The translations under genes were made by a program, and so were the position numbers. From contig RYVZ01000007.1 in NCBI GenBank assembly GCA_003979345.1, forward strand, positions 50,520-114,519: a DNA stretch of 64,000 nucleotides, read 5' to 3'. How positions within the stretch are numbered: the stretch's first letter is position 1; each line of letters opens with the position of its first letter. The notes under the pieces were generated by a model that was not told the DNA's origin, made no database searches, and saw nothing but the letters and a program-made list of their open reading frames with translations. Shown one piece after another: positions 17,804 to 27,401 of this stretch. The DNA is from Lachnospiraceae bacterium. Its GTDB lineage: Bacteria > Bacillota > Clostridia > Lachnospirales > Lachnospiraceae.

Positions 17804-17842
17804 TATGCTTTAATATAGCATATAGTCCAACGGTTATATGCT
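17804..17842. promoter_or_regulatory. Candidate LysR operator dyads
   Basis: Two interlocked inverted repeats share a half-site: TATGCT-N7-AGCATA (17804-17822) and AGCATATA-N10-TATATGCT (17817-17842). They lie between the divergent LysR and MATE genes, with spacing like LysR T-N11-A sites. Confidence 0.5.
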
Positions 17843-17864
17843 GGTATATTTTTTTAGGCAAGGG

Positions 17865-17891
17865 TTAGCACTCGAAGAACATGAGTGCTAA
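17865..17891. promoter_or_regulatory. CIRCE element (HrcA operator)
   Basis: TTAGCACTC-N9-GAGTGCTAA, an exact match to the CIRCE consensus bound by the heat-shock repressor HrcA. It lies 85 bases upstream of the MATE start; no groES, groEL, dnaK or hrcA gene is adjacent. Confidence 0.85.
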
Positions 17892-17976
17892 CAACAAACC
17901 CTATAAAAGGGAGCCAGGTATGGATAAGATGCCGGATACCCGCTCGGCAGATTTATAAAACCAGGAGGTAGAAAAT

Positions 17977-19370
17977 ATGGAAGCAACGATAACGAAAACC
18001 AATCCTCTCGGCACAGAAAGGGTTGGAAAACTGATGATGCGTTATGCAGTGCCAAGCATTATTTCCATTGTGGTGAATTCACTGTATAACATGGTAGACC
18101 AGGTCTTTATCGGCCAGGGGGTAGGATATCTTGGAAATGCGGCAACGAATGTAATTATGCCGATTTCAACGATAATGCTGGCCCTCGGTTTTATGTTTGG
18201 GGACGGGCGGCAGCTTTTATGAGCCTGCACCTTGGGAAAAAGGAACCGGAAAAGGCCGCAAAAGGCATAGGGAATATGGTAGCGATAGTCATTGGAACCG
18301 GAATTGTCCTGATGATCTTGTTTGAATTGTTTTTGACACCGCTTTGCCGGCTGTTTGGAGCTACGGATAACGTACTCCCTTATGCGCTGGACTATGGACG
18401 GATCATTGTACTTGGATTTCTCTTTTCGATCATCTGTTCTGCTTTTGGAAGCCCGATCCGTGCTGACGGCAGACCGAAGATAAGCATGGTCGGTCTCCTG
18501 ATCGGATGTGCTACAAACATGATTCTTGACCCGATTTTTATTTTTGTATGCGGGTGGGGCGTAAAAGGAGCTGCATGGGCAACGATACTGGGGCAGGTAT
18601 TGAACGCGATTTACTTTATTATCTGTTTGTTTCAATTTAAGACAATTAAAATAAAAAAAGAATATTTTATCCCGGATGTAAAGGTTGTGGGGAACATCGC
18701 TTCTCTTGGAACGTCCAGCCTTATTTCACAGATTGCTTCGGTGTTCGTTATTGCAATCATGAATAATATGCTGGTAAAGTACGGAGCGGTTTCTAAATAT
18801 GGAGCTGATATTCCATTGGCAGCTTTGGGTGTCACAATGAAGGTCAGCCAGTTGATTACCGGAGTTACATTAGGGATTGCGAGCGGCGTGCAGCCAATTC
18901 TTGGATATAATTACGGAAGCAGACAGCATGACCGTGTTAAAAGTACATTGAAATGGTCGCTTATTTTGGGTACCGCAATCATGTTTGTGGCATTGTTTAT
19001 CTTCCAGGTTTTCCCGGAGCAGATCATCGGTATTTTTGGACAGGAATCAGACCTTTATGTAGAATTCGCGGTAAAATGTTTCCGCATTTATCTGCTTGCC
19101 TGTTTTCTGATCCCGTCGGGTGCAGTTGTAGGTATTTTTTTTCAGGCAATCGGAAAGCCGATTCCGGCTGCGGTGCTTACCCTTTCAAGGCAGATTATCC
19201 TGTTGATTCCTGCTATGCTGATTTTAGGTTATACAATGGGTGTGGAAGGAATTTTATGGGCAGGCCCGTTTTCTGACGCTTTGTCTGGAATTATTGCATT
19301 GATTACAGTGAATGTATTCTGGAACCGTATTTTTGAGAATAAGGGACAAAAAGAAACAGCAGGGAGGTAA
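17977..19370 (+). pseudogene. MATE-family efflux transporter, frameshifted
   Basis: The gene starts at 17977 (AGGAGGT 8 bases upstream) and reads as a MATE multidrug/Na+ antiporter for 81 residues, then stops at 18222. A second frame from about 18206 continues the same protein for 380 residues to 19370 with normal MATE membrane segments. The break is at GGGGACGGGCGG (18201): one extra G in the GGG at 18205-18207 restores the family reading GDGAAAFMSLHLG. Everything else is intact, so this is either a very recent inactivation, phase variation at a G run, or an assembly error. First gene of the efflux module. Confidence 0.85.
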
Positions 19371-19376
19371 TGGATT

Positions 19377-20003
19377 ATGGCAGGTCAGGTTATTACAATC
19401 GGACGGCAATGCGGAAGCGGCGGACATACCATAGGGGAGCAGGTTGCTAAAATACTTGGCGTTCCCTTTTATGACAGAGAACTGATAGAAATGACGGCGC
19501 AGGAAAGCGGTTTTGGAAAAGAGTTTGTGGAGGAACAGGGGGAACACCGTAACAGCAGTGTGCTGTATAATCTGGTGAAAAATTTATCTTATTCCCGTAC
19601 CATGCCCTCTGGAAATTCGGAATATCTGCAGGATGAAATTTTCTTTGCCCAGAGAAAGGTCATCACGGAACTTGCAGAAAAAGAACCCTGTGTGATCGTG
19701 GGACGCTGTGCGGATTCTATTCTGAAAGAAACAGGAAACAGTCTGAATATCTATATTCATGCGGAAAAAGCATCTAAGGCAAAGCATCTTATGGAAAGAA
19801 ACCGTGTGTCTTATGATGAGGCTGTCAGAGAAATGGAACGGCTGGATAAACTCAGGGCTTCCCATTATAAATATTATACGGACCAGGTATGGGGCCTCGC
19901 GGAGAATTACCATCTGTGCCTGGACAGCAGCCTGATTGGGATTGAAAAATGTGTTTCTGTAATCTGTGATATTTATCAGTCCATAAATGCAGGGCGATCA
20001 TAA
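19377..20003 (+). CDS. Cytidylate-kinase-like family protein
   Basis: 208 residues with a P-loop ITIGRQCGSGGHTIGEQVAK and the YDRELI segment of the cytidylate-kinase-like family, which is common in clostridia and distinct from housekeeping Cmk. It presumably phosphorylates a nucleotide or similar small molecule; the substrate is not known. It begins 7 bases after the MATE stop with AGGGAGG in front, so it is translationally linked to the efflux module. The stop codon lies inside a 17-base tandem duplication (19983-20016). Confidence 0.85.
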   Translation: MAGQVITIGRQCGSGGHTIGEQVAKILGVPFYDRELIEMTAQESGFGKEFVEEQGEHRNSSVLYNLVKNLSYSRTMPSGNSEYLQDEIFFAQRKVITELAEKEPCVIVGRCADSILKETGNSLNIYIHAEKASKAKHLMERNRVSYDEAVREMERLDKLRASHYKYYTDQVWGLAENYHLCLDSSLIGIEKCVSVICDIYQSINAGRS

Positions 20004-20016
20004 ATGCAGGGCGATA
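19983..20016 (+). repeat. 17-bp tandem duplication across a stop codon
   Basis: ATAAATGCAGGGCGATC followed by ATAAATGCAGGGCGATA. The stop codon of the cytidylate-kinase-like gene (20001-20003) is in the second copy. Confidence 0.85.
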
Positions 20017-20105
20017 GAGAAAAGAAGAAGTTGGCAGTGGTCGTGATCCGGCACTGGCGTGATGGCGTCAGGAGCAGTTGAGACGGGATTGTCAGGAGGT
20101 ATTTT

Positions 20106-22245
20106 ATGTTTCAAACATTGGTAAAATACATTGGAGAATTTAAACGGGATGCCGTACTCACTCCTGTTCTTGTGGTTATGGAAGTGATCATGGAAGTGAT
20201 CATTCCCATTATAATGGCGGTCATTATTGACTATGGCCTGGAAAGCCGGAGTCTTGGGAAAGTTGTGCTGATTGGGCTTGCCATGATCGTGGCTGCGATG
20301 CTGGCGTTGTGGTTTGGGGTGGAATCAGGCAGGACGGCTTCCAGTGCCAGTTCAGGGTTTGCCATGAATCTGAGGCAGGCAATGTACGAGAAGATACAGA
20401 CCTTTTCTTTCTCCAATATCGATAAATTTTCTACAGCAGGACTTGTCACCAGAATGACGACAGACGTGATGAACGTACAACAGGCATTCCAGATGTCCAT
20501 CCGCATCTGCGTGAGGGCGCCGATCATGCTGGTCAGCGCGATGGTGATGACATTTATGATACACCCTCGCTTTGCCCGTATTTTTTTTGTGGTGATCGTC
20601 TGTCTGGCAGCCGTACTTGCCCTGATCTCATCGAAGGCAAACCCGACTTTAAGGAAAGTTTTTCATCAATACGATGAATTGAACGCAAAGGTGCAGGAAA
20701 ATGTAAACGGAATACGGGTAGTAAAATCTTTTGTACGTGAGGATCAAATCCCATGGGGACATCATGAGCATTTACACCAATGACACGGATACCCTGCGAC
20801 AGGTGATCAGCCAGAGTATGCCGCAGATGCTGTCCGCAGTGATCACGATTGTGGGTGTTTTTGCATCTATGCTGGTTTTAAGCCGTCCACTGACACTGAT
20901 CACGGTTGTGATGGTGGTCTGCATGGTATTCGCAACGAGGACCATATCCTCAAAGAGCGGGTATTATTTTGTGAAGCAGCAGACGGACGTGGGGAGTCTG
21001 AACGGATACATAGAGGAAATGATGGAAGGCCAAAAGGTAGTAAAAGTGTTCTGCCATGAGAAAGCCTGTATACAGGATTTTAAGGATTTGAATGTAAAGC
21101 TGCGGGACAGTGCGAACAATGCGAACCGTTATGCCAGTATCCTGATGCCTGTGCTTGGCAACCTCGGGTATGTCAGCTATGCGGTGATTGCGATGGTCGG
21201 AGCCTGCCTGTCTATTTTTGGCGGGCAAATGACTCTTGGAACGCTGGCATCTTTTCTGCAGTTTTCCCGTTCCTTCAATCAGCCGATTTCGCAGCTTTCA
21301 CAGCAGTTGAATTCTATCATCATGGCAATCGCAGGCGCAGAAAGGATTTTTGGGCTGTTGGATGAGGAGCCGGAAAAGGACGGCGGATATGTGAAGCTGG
21401 TAAACGCACGTTATGATGAAAAGGGAAATCTGACGGAAGTTCCTGACAGGACGGGGATGTGGGCGTGGAAGCATTATCATAAGGCAGACAATACGACAAC
21501 TTATGAGCCGATGCAGGGAGATGTAGTTTTTGATCATGTGGACTTCGGCTATACGGAAGATAAGGAGATTCTGCATGATATTGAGATTTTTGCGAGACCG
21601 GGGCAGAAAGTAGCCTTTGTGGGAGCTACCGGCGCAGGAAAAACAACGATTACCAATCTGATCAACCGGTTTTATGATGTGCAGGATGGCAAGATCCGTT
21701 ATGACGGCATCAATATCAATAAAATCAGGAAAGATGATCTGCGGCATTCTCTGGGGCTGGTACTGCAGGATACCCATTTGTTTACCGGTACTGTCATGGA
21801 CAATATCCGGTATGGGAAATTGGATGCTGCGGAAGAGGAAGTCATTCAGGCAGCAAAACTGGCAAATGCCCACGAATTTATTATGAAACTTCCCGATGGG
21901 TATCAGACGGAACTAAAAGGAAGCGGAAACAGCCTTTCACAGGGACAGCGTCAGCTCCTGGCGATTGCGAGAGTGGCGGTGGCTGATCCGCCGGTGCTGA
22001 TTTTGGATGAAGCGACTTCCAGCATTGATACCCGCACGGAAAAAATCGTGCAGGACGGCATGGACCGGCTGATGAAAGGCAGGACAGTATTTGTGATCGC
22101 CCACAGGCTTTCCACAATCAAAAATTCGGATGTGATCATGGTGTTGGATCACGGGAGGATTGTGGAGAGAGGAGATCATGACAGCTTGTTGGCGAAGCGG
22201 GGAATGTATTATCAGCTTTATACCGGGAAACTGGAGAATGTCTGA
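20106..22245 (+). pseudogene. Two ABC exporter genes fused by an internal deletion
   Basis: From 20106 the frame reads the first ~213 residues of an ABC exporter half (membrane helices, coupling region VQENVNGIRVVKSFVRED) and then ends at 20783 in nonsense. From about 20746, one frame over, the sequence resumes in the middle of a second exporter at SHGDIMSIYTNDTDTLRQ and runs to 22245 with a complete ATPase: Walker A GATGAGKTT, signature LSQGQRQ, Walker B ILDEATSSID, H-loop AHRLST. Heterodimeric exporters are usually encoded as two adjacent ~600-residue genes; here the ATPase of the first and about the first 150 residues of the second are missing. The junction at about 20740-20750 also shifts frame. 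The second half has no start signal, so a working pump is unlikely. Confidence 0.85.
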
Positions 22246-22340
22246 CGGCAAGGAAGGAGGCGGAAAAAGCAAGGATTAAAAAAATTCCAAGGGCAAGAAA
22301 AAAAGAAATATGGGCAAGAGGATATTACGTTTCGACAGTA

Positions 22341-22376
22341 AAACAAACTATGACATAATGGTGTCATAGTTTGTTT
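22341..22376. promoter_or_regulatory. Perfect 15-bp palindrome before a truncated regulator
   Basis: AAACAAACTATGACA-TAATGG-TGTCATAGTTTGTTT, fully complementary arms. It ends just before a possible -10 TATACT (22379-22384) and 28 bases before the truncated HTH gene, so an operator is more likely than a terminator. Confidence 0.6.
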
Positions 22377-22403
22377 GTTATACTGGGGTAGAAAGGAGAA
22401 AAG

Positions 22404-22514
22404 ATGAAGACTGACCGACTTATAAGCATTGTTGTTTATTTATTAAATCATGGTCGGACATCAGCACAGAAATTAGCAGAAGAATTTGAAGCTTCTGTAT
22501 ACTTCATTTTTTAG
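22404..22514 (+). pseudogene. Truncated HTH (YafY/DeoR-like) regulator
   Basis: ATG at 22404 with AAAGGAG in front begins MKTDRLISIVVYLLNHGRTS followed by AQKLAEEFEASV, the N-terminal winged HTH of WYL/YafY-type regulators, then runs into a stop after 36 residues. The remaining ~250 residues are absent; the sequence changes abruptly at about 22497 to unrelated DNA. It probably marks a deletion or insertion junction. Confidence 0.7.
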
Positions 22515-22534
22515 GGGAGATAGGGGCGGGAAAA

Positions 22535-22797
22535 TTATCTCACCCCTCTGTCCCTGCTTTTTGAAGTCTGTTTGGTTTGCCTGTCCGTTTTTCCTCTTTG
22601 AAGATTTTGTAACCGCTTATATACGCTTTCTTTTTCCTGTCTCCCTGTATTTTCTCCATATTTTTCTTCCCATCTCTCCGCTTTGTCCCGATATTCGGCA
22701 TTAGCTGTTTTAGAAACGGCAGAGGTTTTGTAAAAATTCTGTACGTTCTGAAGAGTCTGCGGAATGAAAACCTCATAATCAATGCTCCGTGTTCTTT
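22535..22797 (-). pseudogene. C-terminal fragment of an unrecognised, lysine-rich protein
   Basis: On the minus strand an uninterrupted frame without a start reads RTRSIDYEVFIPQTLQNVQN, then YRDKAERWEEKYG and a basic tail, ending at 22535. The composition is like the C-termini of mobile-element replication or mobilisation proteins, but I do not recognise the family. Together with the truncated regulator it fills the gap between the efflux module and the GH31 gene. Confidence 0.35.
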
Positions 22798-24822
22798 TTA
22801 GATCCGCTCAAACACCGGCATATATTCAATCGGCGCATCCACGGTGACGGTCTGCCCGCCTTCGAATACTTCGCCCGTCGAAGTCAGTTTCCATTTGCCG
22901 CACGGCAGATAGACGTCACGTTTCCACTCGTTTAAGTGCAGGATCGGTGCAGCGAGATATTTGCTGCCGAACATATACTGATCCTGGAGCTCCCAGCATT
23001 TTTCATCGTCAGGGAACTCATAGAACATCGCCCGGAGAAGCGGGGAGCCGTTCGTGTGGGCTTCCTCGTATAACTGCCTGATATAATCGTGCATTGCAAT
23101 GCGGACGTCGTAATATTTTTTCATGATCGTATAATTGTCTTCGCCGTAGCTCCAAAGCTCATTCGGCTGTCCGGTATGCAGATAGCCGCCGCCCCAGTCT
23201 CTGTCATCAAGGGGCGGGATATTGTAAGGACCGCGGTCGCCGTGCATACGCAGAACCGGAGAGTAGACCGCAAACTGATACCAGCGGATCAAAAGCTGGC
23301 GGAAATCCTCGTCGTTTACATCGTCCGTCATGAAACCGCCGATGTCTGTCGTCCACCACGGAATACCGGCAAGTCCCATATTCAGACCGCACTGGATCTG
23401 ATCGGCAAATGCTTCAAACGTACTCGGTACATCGCCCGACCAGACGACATTACCGTATTTCTGCGAACCTGCCCATGCACAGCGGAGGAGGTTTACAACC
23501 GTATCACTGCCGGATTCCTTCATGCCGTCATAGAAAGCGCGGCTGTAAAGCTGCGGATAGAGGTTGCTGAGTGCGAGAGCAGGACCTTCGCTGTAGCGAT
23601 AGTTTTCAAAATCGTAAACGCCGTAATCCGGCTCGGAGTTGTCGAGCCAAAATGCGTCGATTCCGTAATCATAATAGTTTTTCTTGCACACATCCCAAAT
23701 ATATTTTCTTGTTTCGGGATTAAACGGATCGATTTCCACACAGTCGCCCTGATAATCATAGGTCTGCGCCGCGCCGCGCTCGGTGCGGATCAGAAGCCCT
23801 TTTTCCATCATGGGGTAGAAATTCTCGCTCTTGCGGTCAACGGAGGGCCAAACGGATACGATGACTTTAATCCCCATAGAATGCAGCTCGTCCACCATCG
23901 CCTTTGGGTCAGGCCAATATTTCTCGTCGAATTTCCAGTCGCCCTGTACGGTCCAGTGAAAGAAATCGATGACGATCTGATCGATCTTGATCCCTTCTTT
24001 TTGATACTGTCTTGCAACGCTCAGCACTTCCTCCTGTGTGCGGTAGCGCAGCTTGCACTGCCATAAGCCCATCAGATTTTCAGGGAACATTTCTGCGTGT
24101 CCTGTTACGGCAGTATAATTCTCCAAAATCTGTTTCGGCGTATCTGCCGCGGTGATCCAGTAATCCATTTCCTTTGTAGCGCGTGCGATCCACTCGTAGT
24201 AGTTGTTACCAAATGTCACGCGGCCGACGGCAGGATTGTTCCACAGAAATCCGTAGCCTAAAGAGGAGACTGCGAACGGCACGGAGATCTGGGAATTGCG
24301 CTGTGCCAGTTCCAAAACACAGCCTTTTAAGTCCATGCAGTCCTGCTGGTACTGTCCCATGCCGAACAGTTTTTCTTTCTTGTTGCTCTCAAATTTCAAA
24401 TTCAGCGCGTACTCACTTCCGCCGATGACGCCCTTCCATTCGCGGTTTACTAATTTCAGGCAGCGGCTTTCCTTCGAAAGCGTTCCGCCATAGGATCTGA
24501 AATATTCGCGCAGCAACATGGTATCGTCCCTGTAAAATGTGATGATACCCACGAAATTCACGGTTGCCCGGATGCGTCCGTTTGTGATCGTGGCAAGTGT
24601 CTGCCTGTCAACGCCTCCGTAAGCGTTTGGAAGTTCTTCTTCCGTCATTTGTACCTGCGCCCGGCATACGGCAGGTGTTTCTGTCAGCGCCCAGTCGTTA
24701 CCGGTAAACTTGGCGGACATGGATGCGCGGACGCGGAATGAATCGTTACCCCATGCTTCGATCCTCAGCGTTTCGCCATTGTGATGGCAGACAAGCGCGC
24801 CGTTGTCGTTTTCAAATCTCAT
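22798..24822 (-). CDS. Glycoside hydrolase family 31 (alpha-xylosidase/alpha-glucosidase type)
   Basis: 674 residues, an N-terminal beta-sandwich followed by the GH31 (beta/alpha)8 barrel. IDAFWLDNSEPDYG holds the expected catalytic aspartate, and VVWSGDVPSTF the region of the acid/base; KVIVSVWPS and QIVIDFFHW are typical barrel strands. There is no signal peptide, so it should act inside the cell on imported oligosaccharides. GGAGGG lies upstream of the ATG on the minus strand. No sugar transporter or regulator is adjacent. Substrate (alpha-glucoside or alpha-xyloside) cannot be settled by eye. Confidence 0.9.
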   Translation of the reverse strand: MRFENDNGALVCHHNGETLRIEAWGNDSFRVRASMSAKFTGNDWALTETPAVCRAQVQMTEEELPNAYGGVDRQTLATITNGRIRATVNFVGIITFYRDDTMLLREYFRSYGGTLSKESRCLKLVNREWKGVIGGSEYALNLKFESNKKEKLFGMGQYQQDCMDLKGCVLELAQRNSQISVPFAVSSLGYGFLWNNPAVGRVTFGNNYYEWIARATKEMDYWITAADTPKQILENYTAVTGHAEMFPENLMGLWQCKLRYRTQEEVLSVARQYQKEGIKIDQIVIDFFHWTVQGDWKFDEKYWPDPKAMVDELHSMGIKVIVSVWPSVDRKSENFYPMMEKGLLIRTERGAAQTYDYQGDCVEIDPFNPETRKYIWDVCKKNYYDYGIDAFWLDNSEPDYGVYDFENYRYSEGPALALSNLYPQLYSRAFYDGMKESGSDTVVNLLRCAWAGSQKYGNVVWSGDVPSTFEAFADQIQCGLNMGLAGIPWWTTDIGGFMTDDVNDEDFRQLLIRWYQFAVYSPVLRMHGDRGPYNIPPLDDRDWGGGYLHTGQPNELWSYGEDNYTIMKKYYDVRIAMHDYIRQLYEEAHTNGSPLLRAMFYEFPDDEKCWELQDQYMFGSKYLAAPILHLNEWKRDVYLPCGKWKLTSTGEVFEGGQTVTVDAPIEYMPVFERI

Positions 24823-25146
24823 ATTGAACCCTCCTGATTATTTTTGGTTTTTGAAAAGTATTTTTTGCGGTCTGTTCCGCATGGAATGCTTTGATTCCAT
24901 CATACTACGATTCGGGCAGTATTACCAGTCAATTCTTTTATGTGCTGTCAAAATCCGACGCTGAAGCAGAACACTGAAATCGGATGAAAGTTAAAGTTGG
25001 GAATCAAACGGGGAAAGGAATTGTTTTTTTTCGCGGGGTAATTTATAATAATAACGTCATGTTGCCGTTTCCTGAGGGTATTTATGCCTCTATGAAGATA
25101 GGAGAAGTGTAGCAGGGAGTGAAGGAAGATCAGAAGGAGGGGACTC
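24823..25146. other. Intergenic region between divergent GH31 and the small membrane protein gene
   Basis: No reading frame of interest on either strand. It holds the promoter at 25021-25049 and a purine-rich Shine-Dalgarno stretch just before 25147. No operator palindrome was recognised. Confidence 0.6.
25021..25049 (+). promoter_or_regulatory. Sigma-A promoter candidate
   Basis: TTGTTT (25021-25026), 17-base spacer, TATAAT (25044-25049), about 100 bases upstream of the membrane protein gene. Confidence 0.55.
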
Positions 25147-25587
25147 ATGAAAAAAGTATATGCATGCGGAATCGTTACCGTCATCTGTATTGTGGCAACG
25201 GTACTGCTCAGAATACCAATGAACAATGCGGAATTGGATTATACGGAAGTAAATGTTGAGGTCGTCAGCTCGGAAACAAAGGAAACGACGGTACGAAGAG
25301 GATTTACAAGATCCACGGCGACGACCTATGATATTGTTGTACGCTATAAAGGGCAAAATTATGAATTGGAAAATGCGCATAATTCTTATTCCTATCGTGT
25401 GGGAGCGACGGTCACCGCTTATCTTTCGGGTGGAAAAATGTATGCGAATGTGGAGGGAGTCCGGACTGCAACGCCTGCTGCATACGCTTATTTTACCGCA
25501 TTATTCGCATCTTTTATTATGATTTTTGTGACGGCAGGTATATGGTCGGGCGTCTCACAGAAGAAGCGCAGAGAAAGTCAACAGTAA
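25147..25587 (+). CDS. Small membrane protein, DUF3592-like
   Basis: 146 residues with an N-terminal membrane helix (about 5-22), a beta-rich outward domain of about 80 residues, and a second helix near residue 115-135 followed by a basic tail. The layout, with a DIVVRYKGQNYE-like strand and YRVGATVTAYL, matches DUF3592-type proteins of unknown role. AGAAGGAGG precedes the ATG. The degV gene follows 44 bases downstream and may be cotranscribed. Confidence 0.7.
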   Translation: MKKVYACGIVTVICIVATVLLRIPMNNAELDYTEVNVEVVSSETKETTVRRGFTRSTATTYDIVVRYKGQNYELENAHNSYSYRVGATVTAYLSGGKMYANVEGVRTATPAAYAYFTALFASFIMIFVTAGIWSGVSQKKRRESQQ

Positions 25588-25631
25588 TAGATGTCGGTAC
25601 AAACAGAGAATGAGTGAAAGAAGGGAAGCAT

Positions 25632-26489
25632 ATGGTACGGATTATTGCAGACAGTACCTGTGATCTGTCACAGGATTTGTTGGAAAAATATAAAGTAGCG
25701 ATTCTGCCGCTTCATATTTTGTTGGGGGAGGAAGAATTTGAGGACGGGAAGGACATCCGACCGGAAGAAATCTACCGTTGGTCCGATGAGCACGGCACGA
25801 CGCCGGGCACATCAGCGCCTTCGATGGAAAGCGCGCTGCGGCTGTATAAAGAAGAATATACAGAGGGTGACGAGCTGATATGCTTTTCCATATCGGGGCA
25901 GATGTCCACATCGGGAAATGTCATGCGGCTTGCCGCAGAAGAAATGGGAATTGCGGATAAAGTGACTGTGATCGATTCTGAGAACCTATCCACGGGAATC
26001 GGACATCTGGTCGTGGAAGCGGCGATCATGGCGGCCGAGGGGAAAAGCAGGAAGGAGATCGTGCAGCGGATTGAAGACTTAAAACCGCTTGTAAGGGCAA
26101 GCTTTATCGTCGATACGCTGGTGTATCTGCACAGAGGCGGGAGATGCAGCGGTTTGGCAGCGATGCTTGGCACGACGCTTCATCTGCATCCGATGATCGT
26201 GGTGGAGAATGGCAAGATGCACAGCGCTAAGAAATATCGGGGCAGCCTGCAAAAAGCGCTGACTGCTTATGCGAAAGATTTGGAGCCTGCCATGAGAAAA
26301 GCAAAGAGGGACAGGGTTTTTATCACGCATTCCGGTTGTGAGCGGGAATTGGTGGAAATGGTTCGTGAATTTTTGCAGGGATTAGGGATTTTTCAAGAGA
26401 TTTTAGAGACAAGGGCGGGAGGCGTGATCTCCTGTCATTGCGGACCGGGGACATTGGGGATCCTGTTTATTGAGGATAAGAGAGTTTGA
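25632..26489 (+). CDS. DegV-family fatty-acid-binding protein
   Basis: 285 residues. DegV motifs ADSTCDLS, TSAPS and CFSISGQMSTSGN line the lipid pocket. DegV/FakB-type proteins carry a fatty acid for phosphorylation by FakA; no fakA is in the window. The ATG at 25632 follows a weak AAGGGA; a longer in-frame start at 25614 has no better signal. Confidence 0.92.
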   Translation: MVRIIADSTCDLSQDLLEKYKVAILPLHILLGEEEFEDGKDIRPEEIYRWSDEHGTTPGTSAPSMESALRLYKEEYTEGDELICFSISGQMSTSGNVMRLAAEEMGIADKVTVIDSENLSTGIGHLVVEAAIMAAEGKSRKEIVQRIEDLKPLVRASFIVDTLVYLHRGGRCSGLAAMLGTTLHLHPMIVVENGKMHSAKKYRGSLQKALTAYAKDLEPAMRKAKRDRVFITHSGCERELVEMVREFLQGLGIFQEILETRAGGVISCHCGPGTLGILFIEDKRV

Positions 26490-26609
26490 TCATACTCTAT
26501 ATACGGGGAAGTATTGTTGGTCGAATGATTATTTATGCACGTCATTCATGTATAATGGTTGATAATACCGACATACATGGTAATGAAAAGGTAAAGAAAA
26601 ATTGTTTGA

Positions 26610-26759
26610 ATCAGGGACGCGAAAGATTATCAGGTGCTTTATACAGCAGTATTAGAAGAGTTTGATATTTTGATAACCGGAGATCATGATTTTCTTTGAT
26701 TTGGGATAGAGAAACCGGAAATTTTAAGCCCGGCCGAGTTTGTTGAACGTTACTTTTAA
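26610..26759 (+). pseudogene. PIN-domain toxin remnant
   Basis: Without a start, the frame reads IRDAKDYQVLYTAVLEEFDI then LITGDHDFL, an in-frame TGA at 26697, and IEKPEILSPAEFVERYF to a TAA at 26757. This is the C-terminal third of a PIN-family toxin of a toxin-antitoxin pair (the ITGDxDF segment is characteristic). Upstream, the frame is broken at 26607 and the rest is gone. Confidence 0.7.
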
Positions 26760-26805
26760 GGAATATGAGAGAGTAGTTTTTGAGATAAAAAAGGAGCATG
26801 TCATC

Positions 26806-27279
26806 ATGTATGAATATCGCATCATTACTTTAAGCCAAAACCCTGCATACATAAATACTGCGGCAGCATGGTTTCACGAAAAATGGGGTATTCCGCTGGA
26901 AGCATACACAGAGAGCATGGACTGCTGTCTTAACGGCACGGCGGCAGTTCCGGAATGGTATCTGGTATTGCATGAAGATATGATCGTTGCCGGCGCGGGC
27001 GTGATCGAAAACGATTTTCATGACCGGAAGGATTTAACGCCGAATGTCTGCGCTGTGTATGTGGAGGAAGTGTACCGCAGACAAGGTATTGCGGGCAGAC
27101 TGCTTGACTTTATCTGTCGGGACATGAAAGAGCGCGGGCTTACGACTTTATATCTTGTGACTGATCATATCGGATTCTATGAGCGGTACGGATGGGAGTT
27201 TTTATGTATGGTACAGGGCGACGGCGAGCCGGATATGACGCGGATGTACGTACACTATGCGGAGGATACCAGACGATGA
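26806..27279 (+). CDS. GNAT-family N-acetyltransferase
   Basis: 157 residues. The acetyl-CoA site is in VYVEEVYRRQGIAGRLLDFI (R-x-x-G-I-A), with the YLVTDHIGFYERYGWEF C-terminal strand-helix of GNAT enzymes. The start at 26806 has AAGGAG 9 bases upstream. The acyl acceptor is unknown. It overlaps the DNA just after the PIN remnant. Confidence 0.88.
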   Translation: MYEYRIITLSQNPAYINTAAAWFHEKWGIPLEAYTESMDCCLNGTAAVPEWYLVLHEDMIVAGAGVIENDFHDRKDLTPNVCAVYVEEVYRRQGIAGRLLDFICRDMKERGLTTLYLVTDHIGFYERYGWEFLCMVQGDGEPDMTRMYVHYAEDTRR

Positions 27280-27401
27280 TCTGTGCGCAGTCAGGTAATT
27301 TCTACGGCGGATGTACATGTACCGCGCGGAGGATGCCGGTGAAAGCGCTGTCAGGGACTTATGGAATAAAGAATGATGCAGGCTAAGGAGCTGCGGACAG
27401 G

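Noticed and set aside
22540..22782. An 80-residue minus-strand frame (basic) between the efflux module and GH31
   Set aside because: The neighbouring minus-strand frame has far better protein-like composition and was annotated instead.
23089..24066. A 325-residue open frame on the plus strand inside the GH31 gene
   Set aside because: Antisense to an intact GH31 gene whose motifs are all in the minus-strand frame; no ribosome site or family resemblance.
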